From: Datnioides undecimradiatus
Taxonomy: Eukaryota > Chordata > Actinopteri > Lobotiformes > Datnioididae
Assembly (NCBI GenBank): GCA_008933995.1
Contig: WARS01002855.1
Location: forward strand, 867,001 to 931,000
Direction: 5' to 3'
DNA length: 64,000 bases
Shown in pieces: positions 1-29,990 of the stretch. Both the position numbers and the translations under genes were made by a program. Positions within the stretch are counted from its first letter, which is position 1, and each line of letters begins with the position of its first letter. The notes beneath the pieces are model-generated. The model saw only the letters and a program-made list of their open reading frames with translations. It was not told where the DNA came from and did no database searches.

Positions 1-14233
<14,233 letters not shown>

Positions 14234-15133
14234 AACTGACAAACGAATGACTGACACACACACACACGCGCACACACAAACACAAACATGGAGCGAGCCA
14301 TGAACAGCGACAAATCACAGAGATTCATGAAAAAACACGTGAGCGAATGAGCCAAGAAAAAAAGAAATAATATTATAAATAAACTAAATAAATTATGCAC
14401 TTATAAGTAGGGAGACGATGCTGTATGCACACGCGCACACGCACACACACACACACATAGAGTATGCAGATGCAACAACGCGCACATGCAGGGGAGTACA
14501 ATAAAACGATCAAACCTATAAGCCAGACATGCACTGTTACTGTAGTTTTAAAGGAATAGTTCATGTACAGCCGGATGACAGACCTGCAAAAATACAGATT
14601 ATTGTTGTACAAACAGAGACGAACAAGTAGAGACATAGTAGAGTAATGTAGAGTGACGCACGCAACTGAACGAGAGTAAAAAATATAAATAAACAAATAA
14701 ACAAATAAATCTCTTGACACCAAAAGAGGACGAAGCAGACAGAAGCCGAGAACAGGAGTTTCAGGGATGGAGTGACAACAAACAAACAAACGTAACCACA
14801 CAAACACCTGAACACGTACACGCTCAGCTGTGTCACACTCTCACCTGGACACTGACGTACCTGCACTCCGCCCGCGCCCGTCCTCCTCCCGCCCTCTTTT
14901 CGCCTCCTCCTCCCGTTCCTGTCGTGTCTGTTTCTGGGTTCAGAGACGCTCTGTTTCCTCCCGCCCCGGGTGCGATTCTCATTATTTGTCCTTTATGCTT
15001 GAAAGTCCTAAAGAAAAACAAACAAACAAACAAACAAAAAAGAGATCGAGACCCCGAATCCGTTCGTTTCCTTCTGTTCCTCCTGAATGTCCATAGAGTA
15101 GCTGTGTTGAAAAAGATGAAAGAACATTAAAAT

Positions 15134-15193
15134 AATAAAAAAACTGAACTGAACGCTTGTCAATGAAAATAATGTGAAAATATGTGAAATAAA
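15134..15193 (+). terminator. Likely eno2 polyadenylation signals
   Basis: Two AATAAA hexamers (about 15134-15139 and 15188-15193) lie roughly 0.9 kb after the eno2 stop codon, followed by (T)n/(TG)n sequence. The 3' UTR in between is rich in (CA)n and AAAC repeats. Confidence 0.6.
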
Positions 15194-16591
15194 AAAATGT
15201 TAATTTACAATTTCAGTCACACTCAGAAGGGTTTTGTCTTTTTTTGTGTGTGTGTGTGTGTTTCCTGTCCGTCTGCGGCCAAAACAAACACTCGTCGCCT
15301 GTTTCCTGGTCAGCAAATGCACCGAGTTCAAACACTGTCGCCACCCAAACACGGGAAAATACAGCGTCTGAGTCGAACGTGCAGAAAAATCTTCAGTAAA
15401 TCTGATTTTTTTTTGCATAACTTCTTCCCAGTTTTGACGAACTTGTGTTTAACATTCGAGTGTTTTTTCATTTTGTGTTACTTCACCACCACGTTTAAGA
15501 GCAACTGCGACGCTTTTGCATTTGCTTTGCAGCTTCGATTCACATAAAAATCCATCGTCCAGACGTTTTACTTTCATTTTAACAGACCCCAGAGGCTCTG
15601 TGAGGTAAAACTCTTAGAAATCGGACAAAATAACAAAGTCACGATTTGAGAAAAGTCAAAATAAACGATGTAAATGTGTTTTTTCTTCCTCTTTACCTCA
15701 TTAATAATCTCCACACCGTCAGATTTGGTTGTTAACCGCTGGATAAAACCACCAAACAGTGTATAAAGTGATTACAGCAGCAAAATACTGCTTAACCACT
15801 GCTTTATTATAGCATTAATACATCTAATTATAACATATCTAATAGTACATTCATCTCCGAGGTGAGGGTGAGGATTATTTTAAGTGCAGGACTAATTGTA
15901 CACAGATCTACTCATTGTTCAAACAGCCAATAAACAGACAACGAAGCCTCTTTCTGCTTTTATTCAGTCACATATTTCTTCTTAATAACGTGGTGAAACA
16001 CGCCGCAGGGAGGCGCTGCGTCAATCACAGAAAGCTTTAGCGACTTTAGCTTTTACTCCTGGTGACAACTTCACGACAACAGTCCCTGACAGCTCCAAAC
16101 TACATTTATCCCGGAGCTGACCGGGGGGGGGGGTTTGAGACAGAAGACTGATAAAGTCTGATGAAGTGAGTTTTGCATGAAAGCAGAGGTGTGGGTGTGG
16201 ATGGTGCTCAGGTCCTCAGGAGGCTGCGTTCTACAACAAATAACCCTGTTAATGCAGCAGCGGACTGCACACGCTCCCTGTTCTCTCCTGTAAACGGGAC
16301 ATGAAATCATCTGGAACACATGCAGACTGATTGTACGACAGTTACCCACATTCTGGGTGTTTAACGGAGCCCAACAGTCGACACAGACAATCAGATACGT
16401 TTGATACAGCGACACGATCAGACAAAAGCACGATGACAGAAGGAAATAACACGCAGGGCAGTTTGACTGTGGGCTGGGAAACATGGAAACTGTGTTAATA
16501 ATTACGTTAACATTGATTTTTCAAAATAAAACTCTCCGACGTGACGCTGTGAGGGTCACTGGCCCCGATGGAGCCGCTTCCTGTCGCGCCG
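15194..16591. other. Convergent eno2-tpi1 intergenic region and tpi1 3' UTR
   Basis: No coding sequence is recognised. A reverse-strand AATAAA at 15959-15964 could end the tpi1 transcript, giving a 3' UTR of about 0.6 kb. A run of nine or more G lies near 16123-16131. Confidence 0.5.
15959..15964 (-). terminator. Candidate tpi1 polyadenylation signal
   Basis: Reverse-strand AATAAA about 630 bp beyond the tpi1 stop codon. It is the nearest good hexamer; a further one lies at 15803-15808. Confidence 0.4.
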
Positions 16592-20122
<3,531 letters not shown>

Positions 20123-20490
20123 TCAGCCGCGGGAGGAGTCCGGTGAGCCGCTGTGCACGTCAGGTACTGTCGGAAATATCAGAACTAAACACTGACGAGC
20201 ATCCTTCTCTTCTTCTTTGGTTTTACAAAGAGAATAAAAACAGCTCACTGGCGCCACCTGTTGTTTACAAATGTGTCCTCCGCCGAGATTGAAATCCACT
20301 GTTTGTTGCTAACTTCCACTTAAATCTCCTGGTTATTGCTGTGAGGGAGGTGCGACCTTTGATTTGACCTTTGAGCCCTGTATGAGGGAAACAATCTGCA
20401 CGATTCTGCATAAAAAACACGATAAGGTCATGAAACGTCACATGCAAATGTGAAAATGTGAAGGTCCAACGTGTTAAACACAAATGCAAT

Positions 20491-20531
20491 TTCTTCTTCT
20501 TCTTCTTCTTCTTCTTCTTCTTCTTCTTCTT
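20491..20531. repeat. (TTC)n microsatellite
   Basis: Uninterrupted TTC triplets for about 41 bp, some 430 bp upstream of the tpi1 start codon. Confidence 0.95.
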
Positions 20532-20769
20532 GTCCACTTCACAGCCTCAGTTTGCACCATTCCCATGTCCCCCCTGCTGGTGTGAGTCATGTTGCTGGTT
20601 CGTGTTCGTCCTTTTAAAGCTCAAGAACAGCAATTGCACATTTAAAGGAATAGTTCATTGTTTTGTTTTTTTAAAAACAGCTTGTTTGGAGTATTTATCC
20701 ATCAGTCAGTGTATTACCTGCAGTAGATGGCGGTCAGCACACCTCCAGTTCGGAGTCTCTTCACATCCA

Positions 20770-21009
20770 CCAGACTCCATTGACAGAAATGGTATTTTAA
20801 GCTTGCAGGATGCAGGAGTTGCTGCTCCACCGCTGCCTCGCTCACTTGGTTTGTTTGTGTTGTTGCGTGACTTCAGTGTTGTAAAGAGTGTGTCAGGATT
20901 AGCAGATGTCACACAGTGGCACAAACAAACTAACGTATCACGTCAGCAGGAGATCAGCAGCTCCTGTGTTCTGCAAGCTTAAATCGCTGTTTTTGCCAAT
21001 GGAGTCTGG
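20770..21009. mobile_element. MITE-like element, copy 3 (perfect TIRs)
   Basis: CCAGACTCCATTG at 20770-20782 is matched perfectly by CAATGGAGTCTGG at 20997-21009. The 240-bp interior has no reading frame of note and shares sequence with the copies at 11828 and 13859. It is a non-autonomous DNA transposon by structure; the superfamily was not determined. Confidence 0.8.
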
Positions 21010-21794
21010 TACATTGGAAGAGGTCGACCTAATGGCTGCAAGGTAAAGTGATGCCAGTACTCCTGCTGTTTCTCCAGACTTCATGAACTACGGAGAAGTA
21101 CCTCATACAAACCCACCTCAAAAATTGCAAACTGCCCCTTTAAGCAACTGTTTTCCACATTTATCACGAGGTTAATTCCGACCAATCACGTTTGAACTGA
21201 CGCACACGAACACACAGACTCTGACATGGTGTTAATGCAGAATTCTATGTTTATTAGAAAGATTTTCAACAAACATTTCGTCTTTTTACAGAGGAACTGC
21301 ACAAGTGTAAAAGTACTACAAAATGCAGCTGAACCCAGGGGAGTCAAATAAAGTTTACAGGTCTTTACAGAGAGTTTCACAGCTCAGACCACCACCAGCC
21401 AGTCTCACAGCGCCGCCAGCCTGGCTCCACCTTTGAACCTCCAACCGTCTGGGTACATCTTTGGATTGTTTTCACGATGAGACCTGGGTGGGGAGGGACC
21501 GCGGCAGCCATGTTGGATCATATTTCCGCTGGTTGTTAGCAGGGGATCCAAGATGGCTGCCCTACCGTACACATATATTCTGGATATGTGCAGCCCAAAA
21601 AGAAACAAAAAAAAAAAAAAAAAAAGACACTGTACATCAACTCTCCGTCCTAATGTGTTAAACTATAAAATACAAATAAATGTACATATCGATCTTTCAT
21701 CTAAACAAGTGCAGGGCTCTTTTACAGGTCAAATACAATAAAAATAAATCTGTAAGCCTACAGTCTTATTTGCAATATTCACGTGTTCTTTTTC

Positions 21795-21800
21795 TTTATT
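21795..21800 (-). terminator. Likely gnb3 polyadenylation signal
   Basis: Reverse-strand AATAAA about 460 bp beyond the gnb3 stop codon. The 3' UTR between is strongly purine-rich on the gnb3 strand. Confidence 0.55.
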
Positions 21801-22262
21801 GTCCAAAATCTAAATGTGTTTAATTGACCTCCTCAGTAAGAGCTTCACCTCTGCTCGGTAAGTCGTTTTGAATTAATGTGCTATGATTTTCAATTTTTTT
21901 CCTTTTTCAGTGTTTAAAATCGTCTCGACAACAATAAAACTCACTTGTACATACAGCGGGATGCATCGTGCGCGGGTTTACCTGATGCCATTTACACAAA
22001 CTGACTCACTCGCAGCCTCTCGTGTTTTTTGTTTTGCATACGTGAATGAGGAAGAGGCAGAGAGGGGTGGAGGAAGAGGGGGAAGATCTGTGCTCAAACG
22101 CCTGGAAACACCCTCCAAACTCACTGCTCTCCTGGTTGTGATCCTCCTCTCCTCACCTACGCCCTATCTTCACCCCTTTCCTTCCCCTTTCCTCCTCTTC
22201 CTCTTCTCCCCTTCGTCGTCCTCCTCCTCCTTTCTCCTGGTGTTTTCCTCCGCCGGGGCGCC

Positions 22263-23717
22263 TCAGTTCCACAGTTTGAGGAAGCTGTCCCAGGATCCTG
22301 TGCACACGCCCATACCGTCCTCGGGGACGCCGGTGCAGCTCACCCTGTTGTCATGGCCGGACAGCACACCTGGAGGAGGAGGAGAAGAGAATAGAGGAGA
22401 TATGGAAAAGCAAGGAAGAAGAGGAGGAAGCAGGAAAAGGGAGGAAGGACAGAGTGTGTAAAAGGAATCAAAGGAAGGAAAGGAGGAAAAAGGAAGCAGT
22501 ATGCAAAGGAAGGAATGGAAGTGAAGGAGGAATTAGGAAAAAGGGAGCATGGGAAGGGAGGACAGGATTGAAAGGGGAGGAGAAGGATGGGAGAAAATGG
22601 ACGAAAAAGGAAGGAAAGGAAGCAAGGGAAGGAGGTGAGGAACCAGAAGGAGGAATCTCCGTCTCGAGTCTGATCTGAAACCTCCACGTTCAGACTTTCG
22701 CCAGACTCTTGTAAAATGGAAAACTCCACTCACCGACTTTCTCTCCCTTCAGTGAGTCCCAGATGTGGCAGTTGAAGTCGTCGTAGCCAGCGAAGATAAG
22801 GCGGCCCGAGTTGGACAGAGCCACGGACGTGACGCCGGCGTTCAGGCTGGTGTCCTGGTAGCCAATCACCTCCTGGTCGGAGCGCAGGTCGTACATCTTG
22901 CAGCTGCAGTCGTCGGAGCCTGTGATGACGGCATTTCCGTTGGGGAAGAACTGAGAAGAGAGGCAAAGGCACAGATTGTGTTTAATTGTGAGTGTGGCGC
23001 TGATTTAATAAATAAGGTGCATGTTGTTTACTCTGAACTGTTGTTTAGAGGTTTTGCTAAATGCAAAGCCCGTGACTGCGCACGTGAAATGATGCTAACG
23101 TTGGAAATGCTGCACTTTGACTGTAAAATAAAGATGGACGACGCACTGTAAAAACAAAGTGCAGTCCCGCCCACACGAGCTGTCAATCAAAGCATCAACG
23201 AGCTCATTAAAACCAAGTTAATCAGAAAAACGAACCTCTGACAAACACCAGGGGGCGATCAGGATGCTTGGTCTTCAACTTTCCTTATGTTCTTTAATGT
23301 TTCTAACTTTTGTCAGGCAAATCACTGAAAGCATTCTTGAATCCTTTAAAACACAGCTGCTTAATGATTTACATCTGCTGCCTTTCAAAGTTTGGTCCTC
23401 ACTGGCCACCGTACTGCGACCCACATCCACTCAAATCAGTTTAAAAAAAGAGTGACCTCGATACGACAGGTGAACCTCTAAACCGGTGACACTTTTATTA
23501 ATGAAGAATAACTTTTTCTGTGCAGTTAATTGGGTAATTTATTGCAGCTAATCCAAAACAAAGCTCAAAAAAACATAAAAGCTGAAATAGAAATTCCTAA
23601 AAACAACAATGTGCTCGGGGTTTTTTGAGAGGTCACAGGGAACGGGTTCAAAAAAACACACACAAGCATAAAAAATGTGGTGTTTAAGTCAAAGAGACAA
23701 AGAGCTTGAAAGGGTTT

Positions 23718-23761
<44 letters not shown>

Positions 23762-26650
23762 TGTGATGGTCCTCACAGCGATGGCATTGATGTCACTGGT
23801 GTGTCCGGTGAAGGTCTGCTTGCAGGCCCCTTCCCTCAGGTCCCACAGCTTGGCCAGAGAGTCACAGGCTCCAGAGATGAAGGTGTTCATGTCGGAGGAG
23901 AGGGCCAGGGACATGCAGTCACCGATGTGGTTGGTGAAGACGATCTTCTGCTTGCCGGTCTCCAGGTCCCACAGGCAGCTGCAGAGGAAGAGCGTCATTA
24001 ATGAAGAGACTCAAGCACATTCTGGGTCCAATTTTAGTTTTTAAATGTGAAACTTTTATTAATTTATGCCAGTTTTCACACAAGTCCATTTCCTGTTAGG
24101 TCCAAAATATAATACAACTATAAAAAAACTGCAGCTTTACACTGTAAAAACACCAAAATCAGACAGAAGCTTCTCTGAAGTCCTGCAAACACAAACTAAA
24201 CCTAACCATGTCGCATTTTCAGGTGCATTATTTTGTTTTTATGCATTTTAAAATATCACCAATGATACTTTAAATACACCCCTTTTCAATAAAAATAGCT
24301 TTACTCACATTTAATTACTTGCCAATTAAAAGATTAATATAAGTTTCATTCCTGTGCATCTAGTAGCAGGTGATCTGCAGCACATATAAAGGACACGACT
24401 GCTTGTTTTTACATTTAGTACTTTTTGGTTTGCAAGATGGCTAGCTTGTGTTAGCTAGCACGCCAACATTGCTCCACCTGAAGTGAGTTTGAAACGAAGC
24501 TAACAGGGAATTTTAAGGTGTGTCAGGAAGCGTGTCCCTGCACCAGTAGCACCAAAACAGGACGTTGCAGGCGCAGCTGCTTTGCATTACAATTATCGTT
24601 GCTTTGCAATTGTTTTTCAGTTGAGCGTTGAACTCTGCACACGTGTGGCTACATATTGTAGCTGAAGGCGAGACGATCGGTGATAGACTCACCAGGTGGT
24701 GTCACCAGAAGCTGTCAGGATCTCAGTGTCGCTAAGGAAACGGCAGCAGGACAGGTAACCTGAAACAGAGGAGTGCTGTGTTTTTCACTTCATTTTGACA
24801 TTTTCACCCACTTTAAAAGGCAAAATGCTTTCGTCCCGACCTGTGTGTGCGTCCAGCTCCCTGAGGGTCTTGGGGCTGGCGGCCTTGATGTTGTACACTG
24901 TGCACATGTTATCCAGACCTCCACTGGCCACCAGGTTACCAGAGGGGGCGAAGGCGACGCTCATCACCCAAGCTGACTTTAGTGGGACAGCAACCAACTG
25001 TGGAAGTGGAAATTCACTTACTTAGCTGATATTTGCTGGCACTTAGTGTCCTTAAATTTAAACTTTCATGTCTTCATAAGCTGGAAAAGGAAGTCAAGCC
25101 ATGACTATTTGACCCACTACAGGATCCAGACTGATCTAATTATTGGAGGATTAGAAGCCGCAACAACAACTAACCGATCACAGGTGGACTCCTTTAACTT
25201 CAGAGAGATGATCAAAGAACCACTCAGCTTATTCAAATGAGTAAAGAAACTCTGATTTCTTGCAGGATCCTCTGCAATGTACGGGGGAGTTGCTGGTTTA
25301 ATCACTGGTCTATCATCATTTATCAAATTCTCATCAGTCACGCTTCTCATCTGTAGCAAAGAGAAGTGTCATCTACAGCCCAACGCCAGTTATCATCGCT
25401 TATATTTGCATCTTGTTTATTTAAATGTGTATTTAGATTTAATTTCCTGTTCCTACATTTCACCTGCTCAGTCTGTCACATGTCAGAACAATCTTTACCC
25501 ACGTCTTACAGTCAGGTGCACATGTGTCTCTGCATTACACGTCTGCAGCACAGAGCGAATGCTGCAGCAGGAGCACGAGCTCACCTTATTTCCTGTGAAG
25601 GTGTCCCAGATGAGGAGCTTGCCATCCTGTGATGCACTGACCATTTGCCTGCAAGAGAGAGGACAAGCCACATCTTTAGTTTTTCAGTAGTAAAAGCAGG
25701 GATGGCTGAATTCCATTTAGCTGCTCCAGTATCGTGCACCATGTATCAGTGGGACTCATACACAGCACGCACCTGGAGTCAGCTGACCAGTGCATGGAAT
25801 AGATTTTAGCCAGGTGACCCTTGAGCGTCTTCCTGAGCTTCAGCTGCACTCGGCCCACCGAGGCCACGCCCCCTGCTGCTCCTGTCATGCTGCTGTCATT
25901 CACAGCCTTGCGGGCCGCCTGGTGGTCACAAAGGGAATCACATGTTGGGGAGAAAGAGGAAAATGAGTCAGGATCCCTATTTAGTGTCCAGTTTCTGTGA
26001 TTTTAGTTTATTTTTTAAGAAAAATCCAAACGTTTGAGAAAATTATTCGCCTTCTTTTACTTTTACTTCTTTAAAACTCTTAAAGAGTTACTAATATAAC
26101 CAACGTTTCTGCTGCAAACAGCTTCATTACTGTAGTTTTGCTGCAGCAAAAAGTTTATTTTCATTGTGCCCATTGTTACTGTAGAAAGGAGTTATTAGCA
26201 CTCCCAACCACCAGAGGGCAGCAATGAGTAGTGTTTCCACCTGTGAGCTACACTTGTATTGTCTTGGTGGGACAGTATGATGCTAACTGAGCTTTTCTTT
26301 AAAAGGTAATAGCTTTAGATGATGAACCCAAGTTTATATTAGAAAGCAAATTCACATCTAAACTTTCAAATGAAACTGCAAAGTCGAGCAGTCTCCTGTG
26401 CAGTTGTCCCCTTTGGACATGTGAGACACAATGAGCCCCTCTAAACTTCATTAATCATCACCACGGTTGTTTAATTTGTCCTCCACCAAAAGATGTGGCT
26501 GTTTTTTAAAAATTCATGGACAGCGACGTTGCGCTTCGTGCCGTGGCGCCTGTCGGACGCTTGGACTGCTTTTCCACTCACCTCAATCTGTGCACGGAGG
26601 CCATCGCACTCCTTTTTCAGTGCATCCATTTCAGCTTTCTCAGCTGCCAT
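22263..26650 (-). CDS. gnb3: G-protein beta subunit, beta-3 type, 8 coding exons, 342 aa
   Basis: G-beta forms an obligate dimer with G-gamma and couples receptors (cone opsins, for beta-3) to effectors at the inner membrane face. Coding exons are 26650-26582, 25918-25773, 25648-25585, 24997-24841, 24759-24693, 23978-23777, 22950-22734 and 22369-22263. All borders are GT-AG and the sum is 1029 nt. An N-terminal helix (about residues 1-45) precedes seven WD repeats ending [12 protein letters not shown]-alpha and effector contacts are kept: AKIY, SAWVM, GGLDN, GYLSCC, GDCMSL, SDINAI and the final SWD. Beta-3 identity rests on the fish-type N-terminus ([14 protein letters not shown]) and the eno2-tpi1 linkage. 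Odd points: the second exon fuses two usual exons; two residues are missing around [11 protein letters not shown]; and the usually invariant MRTRRTLRGH region reads [10 protein letters not shown]. It is a fast-evolving paralogue. Paralogue a or b was not assigned. Confidence 0.92.
22372..22672. repeat. Purine-rich tract in last gnb3 intron
   Basis: About 300 bp composed almost wholly of A and G on the + strand, with GGAGGA, GGAAGG and AAGGAG units. It fills most of the final gnb3 intron and reads as polypyrimidine on the gnb3 strand. Confidence 0.8.
23720..23760. repeat. (TG)n microsatellite next to gnb3 donor
   Basis: About 41 bp of pure TG, read as (CA)n on the gnb3 strand. It starts some 16 bp after the donor of the 202-nt exon. 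Confidence 0.95.
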
Positions 26651-29254
26651 GGCGACGGTTGCTAGGGGATGTTACTGACGGAAAGCGAAACTGTCACTCT
26701 GAAAAACAAGACAAAAGCAGCGCAGTTAGTCTTGAAACCGCAGGGGAATCATTAGCACAGCAGCTCCGGAGGGAATCTACAGGCTCTGCTGCTGCTGCTG
26801 AACAGTACAGGTGCACAATAGATCCTGCGAGCAGACCGTACATCGCTCAGTGACCCTGATACCTTCATCTGGAACACTTGGGTTGCTGTTACACCATCAA
26901 GTCTACAGCAAAGATTAGACACATACCTAACAGCTTTAATCCCTCCTTAAAACCAAAGTTGTAATGCTTAGTGAGCTCTGGTTTGTCTCCTGGCTATGAT
27001 GTACAGAGTGATGAAATGAAGAGACACAAGCAGATAAAGGGAGGACAAAGTGAGGGGAAGACAACCTGGGTATAGAGAGACTGAGCAAACATGCATGAAA
27101 TGAAAGAAAGGAGCAAAGGAGGGAGAGAGCTGAAGGAAAGGAGACAGGAAAGAGAGGCATGAACAAGGAAGGAAGGAAGTGAAGAAGGGAGCTTAAATCT
27201 CATTCAGATGTATCGTGTGATTCTAGATGATGCAGCTTAGTAAATAAATATCAGTAATCACTAGAAAATCCAAAAACCACGTCTGCTCTTTCACTTTTAG
27301 TAACTGACTCACTTTGAGCTCTTTAACTGAAGCTGCTGCATCAGATTTCTGAGCAGATCATCTGTGGTGTTTGGGTCACGGCAGAGTGCATGGAGTGAAA
27401 CAAGGAGCAAAGGTCGCTGTTCTGATATTTGATATGATTTTAAAAACCTACATGTCCCCGATGCCTTCTCTGATTGACCGGTTCCTTCGCTTGCGTGCAG
27501 CAGTCTGCCGCATGTGCCTAATACTCTGTAATAGGATACTGACGTCCGACTAATTTAACTGCCTCTGTGCATGATTCCACTTACTGGCAAGAGGGAAAGT
27601 CTTCCAAAACTACGGCCCTGCTTCCACAAATGAGGAACAGTTAAGTGCTGATGCAGCATGCAATATGTTTTGTTATTACATCACCTTAAATTAATCAATA
27701 GCATGGTGTTTCAATAAAAAAAAAGAACTCAATGCATGCATGAATTCTGTATTTTACACAGGGCGGAGCAGGAACCTCAACCTCCTTTCAGATAAAATGC
27801 CCCATGCAACAGTTTTCAGCCCTCTCTCCTGTTATCGTTTCGTCTATAAAAGCTAATTTGCAGCAGTGAGTATGTGAAGCAACGCTGCAGCTTCTGCTTA
27901 GGGGACACAAGTGAGACTGAGAAACATAAATATCAGTGGAAAAGTAATATCTCAGAGACTAAAAATAGATTAAAAACAGTGGTTGAAACAAGCGATTTAG
28001 ACGTCAGCTTGACAAACTGCGATAGGTGTTTCTTATTTATCCGACTTTTTCTGAGATTTAATTAACTAAATACTTTGACTCATGGAGAAAAGAAACTGCG
28101 GGGCTTTAAATCCCAGGCAGGAGATCTTAAGGGAAGCTTTACCGGTCAAATCTCCTGTCATCCGATTACTGACTGCTCTTTACCTCGGGATCAGAGGGAG
28201 AGAGGGAGGGAGGGAGACGTGGCCGGTGGGAGATGTGGCCGGTTTGTCAGAGTCGAACATCAGCGGCTCCTCCTCTGATGGCCTGTTCTCTCATTTTACA
28301 GAAATCACGTCTCACATCAGACAAGAGAAACCATTTCCTAGAGCCTAAGTTCAACCAGAGCACTCAACAGGTCCAGCAGGTGTTTAAGAAGCTAAACTTT
28401 GTGTGCAACAGCGGCCCCCGGCAGACCTGCAGCACAGAGATCTGCAGACAAAGTGGGCTAGATGAGGTTTGGCCTTGTGTGATAGATCAGGCTGCAGCTT
28501 ACTGCTCCCACACCTGAGGCACCAATCCTCTTTGGCAGCTTCCCTGCAAGATCACCTTCAAAGGGTTTAAGGCATCATTACATCGGGTGCAATCTTACAC
28601 GAGGCTGATAAATTATTGTTGGACCTGCAGGAAATCAATGCTGCAGGGTGACTTTAATACAACGTCGGGAGGCTGCAGAGAGGAGCAGCGTTCCTGCACG
28701 AAAAAATGGCCGCTGACTTTTATAAAACAACTAAATAAGCGAAGATCGGCCGAAAGCTCCACTACAGCTGCAGCCATGTGCAGAAAACCTCATTGAATAC
28801 AAAGTTTCCCATCAACGTCTTACGAAGGAAAAGGCAAAATCCACTTCCTTTCTTTTAGATCTCATGAAGCTGGACGATGCAGCGTCACAGCGTTCTCCAG
28901 CAGCAGAAGAGGCACCTGTGGAGAGTGCAACTACAGAAGCATTAAAGAAGAAACTCACTCTTTCCACACACAACGTGGTCCCTTGTCTTCTTCTGCAGCG
29001 GTGCAGCTCCTGGTCCCAGAAACCTCCGGCTCTGAGTTCCCCTTTGAGCTTTTTTAGATTCCACAATCCCAGGCTGCAGCACCTGCGAGCTGGCTCCTCT
29101 GACGCTCTCCCCCGGCAGACTGCTAGCAGCTTACTTGTGAAAAACTCTCTCTTTCTCTCTCCCTTCCTCCACAGTGAAGAACAGATGAGGATTGGAGGGG
29201 ATGAAGGAGATAAGGGATGAAGGGATAAAGCTCAAAGATGGAAATAGAGAGGGA

Positions 29255-29255
<1 letters not shown>

Positions 29256-29286
<31 letters not shown>
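29256..29286. repeat. (GA)n microsatellite
   Basis: About 31 bp of GA repeats inside a longer purine-rich stretch. Confidence 0.9.
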
Positions 29287-29287
<1 letters not shown>

Positions 29288-29889
29288 GGGGAGAGGGCGC
29301 ATGGCGAGAGGAGGTACGTAAACCGATTGGAGGGAGACAATCAGGTTATGAGGTCAAAAGACAAGAGCAGGTGAAGAAATGAAAGAACATGGCAGGGGAA
29401 GGGAAAGGGAACAGGTGGAGATGAAATGTGAGAAAATGAGAGAGGAGGCAAAAAGACTGCGAAGGTTTGCGAAGAAACTGCACCTGTTGCACACACATTA
29501 GCCGCCGAAGGAAGCGGGACGGACACTTTAGCCGTGCACGCGAGCTCAGTATTAAAGAAAATGATGTTGTTTTAGGCTCTGACCAATGAGACCAAGAGTT
29601 TCAGGTGCGATGAAGGCACACTGAGTGTTGTAAAAAAGCAAAAACGCACAATGAGCCTGGTTCTGGCGACTTTAACGCCTTTAAAAAAGAAGCACGTCGA
29701 TTCATTTGAAGCCTTTTATTCACTGATTTTATTATATTTCTACTTTTTTTTAAAGGTGTGTGATGATAACAGAAAGGTGACTTTGTACTCTGACTCCTGG
29801 CATTGCAATGCAGGTTTTTTGTCAGGCTGCAGGAGGGATGGGGATGGGGATGGATAGTCTGGCCGGGGCGGAGGTTGACGGGGTGAATT

Positions 29890-29990
29890 GGTTTGTCAGA
29901 GCTAATGAGCTGAGCCTGGTTAATCAGGGTCTAATGGGATATCCGGGGACGGGCAATCTCGTTAGGGAATTAGAGCAGGTCAGGCAAAAC
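29890..29990. promoter_or_regulatory. Candidate regulatory element upstream of gnb3
   Basis: Dense TAAT-core motifs within 100 bp: CTAATGAGCTGAG, GTTAATCAGG, CTAATGGGAT and GAATTAGAG. The 11-mer CTAATGAGCTG recurs at about 32,472. TAATC-type sites are bound by OTX/CRX factors in photoreceptors, where beta-3 is expressed. The regulatory role is inference only. Confidence 0.25.

Noticed and set aside
14373..14866. Overlapping reverse-strand frames rich in Val, Cys and Leu
   Set aside because: They are shadows of the (CA)n-rich eno2 3' UTR.
20458..20982. 174-codon frame with a poly-Phe run
   Set aside because: The Phe run is the (TTC)n microsatellite and the rest covers a MITE copy.
21883..22461. 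192-codon frame on the + strand near the gnb3 end
   Set aside because: It lies antisense to the gnb3 3' UTR and last exon in biased purine/pyrimidine sequence; low-complexity product.
26510..26530. GGACAGCG half of an REST/NRSE-like site
   Set aside because: Only half of the consensus is present and it is in gnb3, not eno2; no full site was found near eno2.
28864..29220. 118-codon frame in the gnb3-lectin gap
   Set aside because: No splice sites, no recognisable domain, and low-complexity purine sequence follows.
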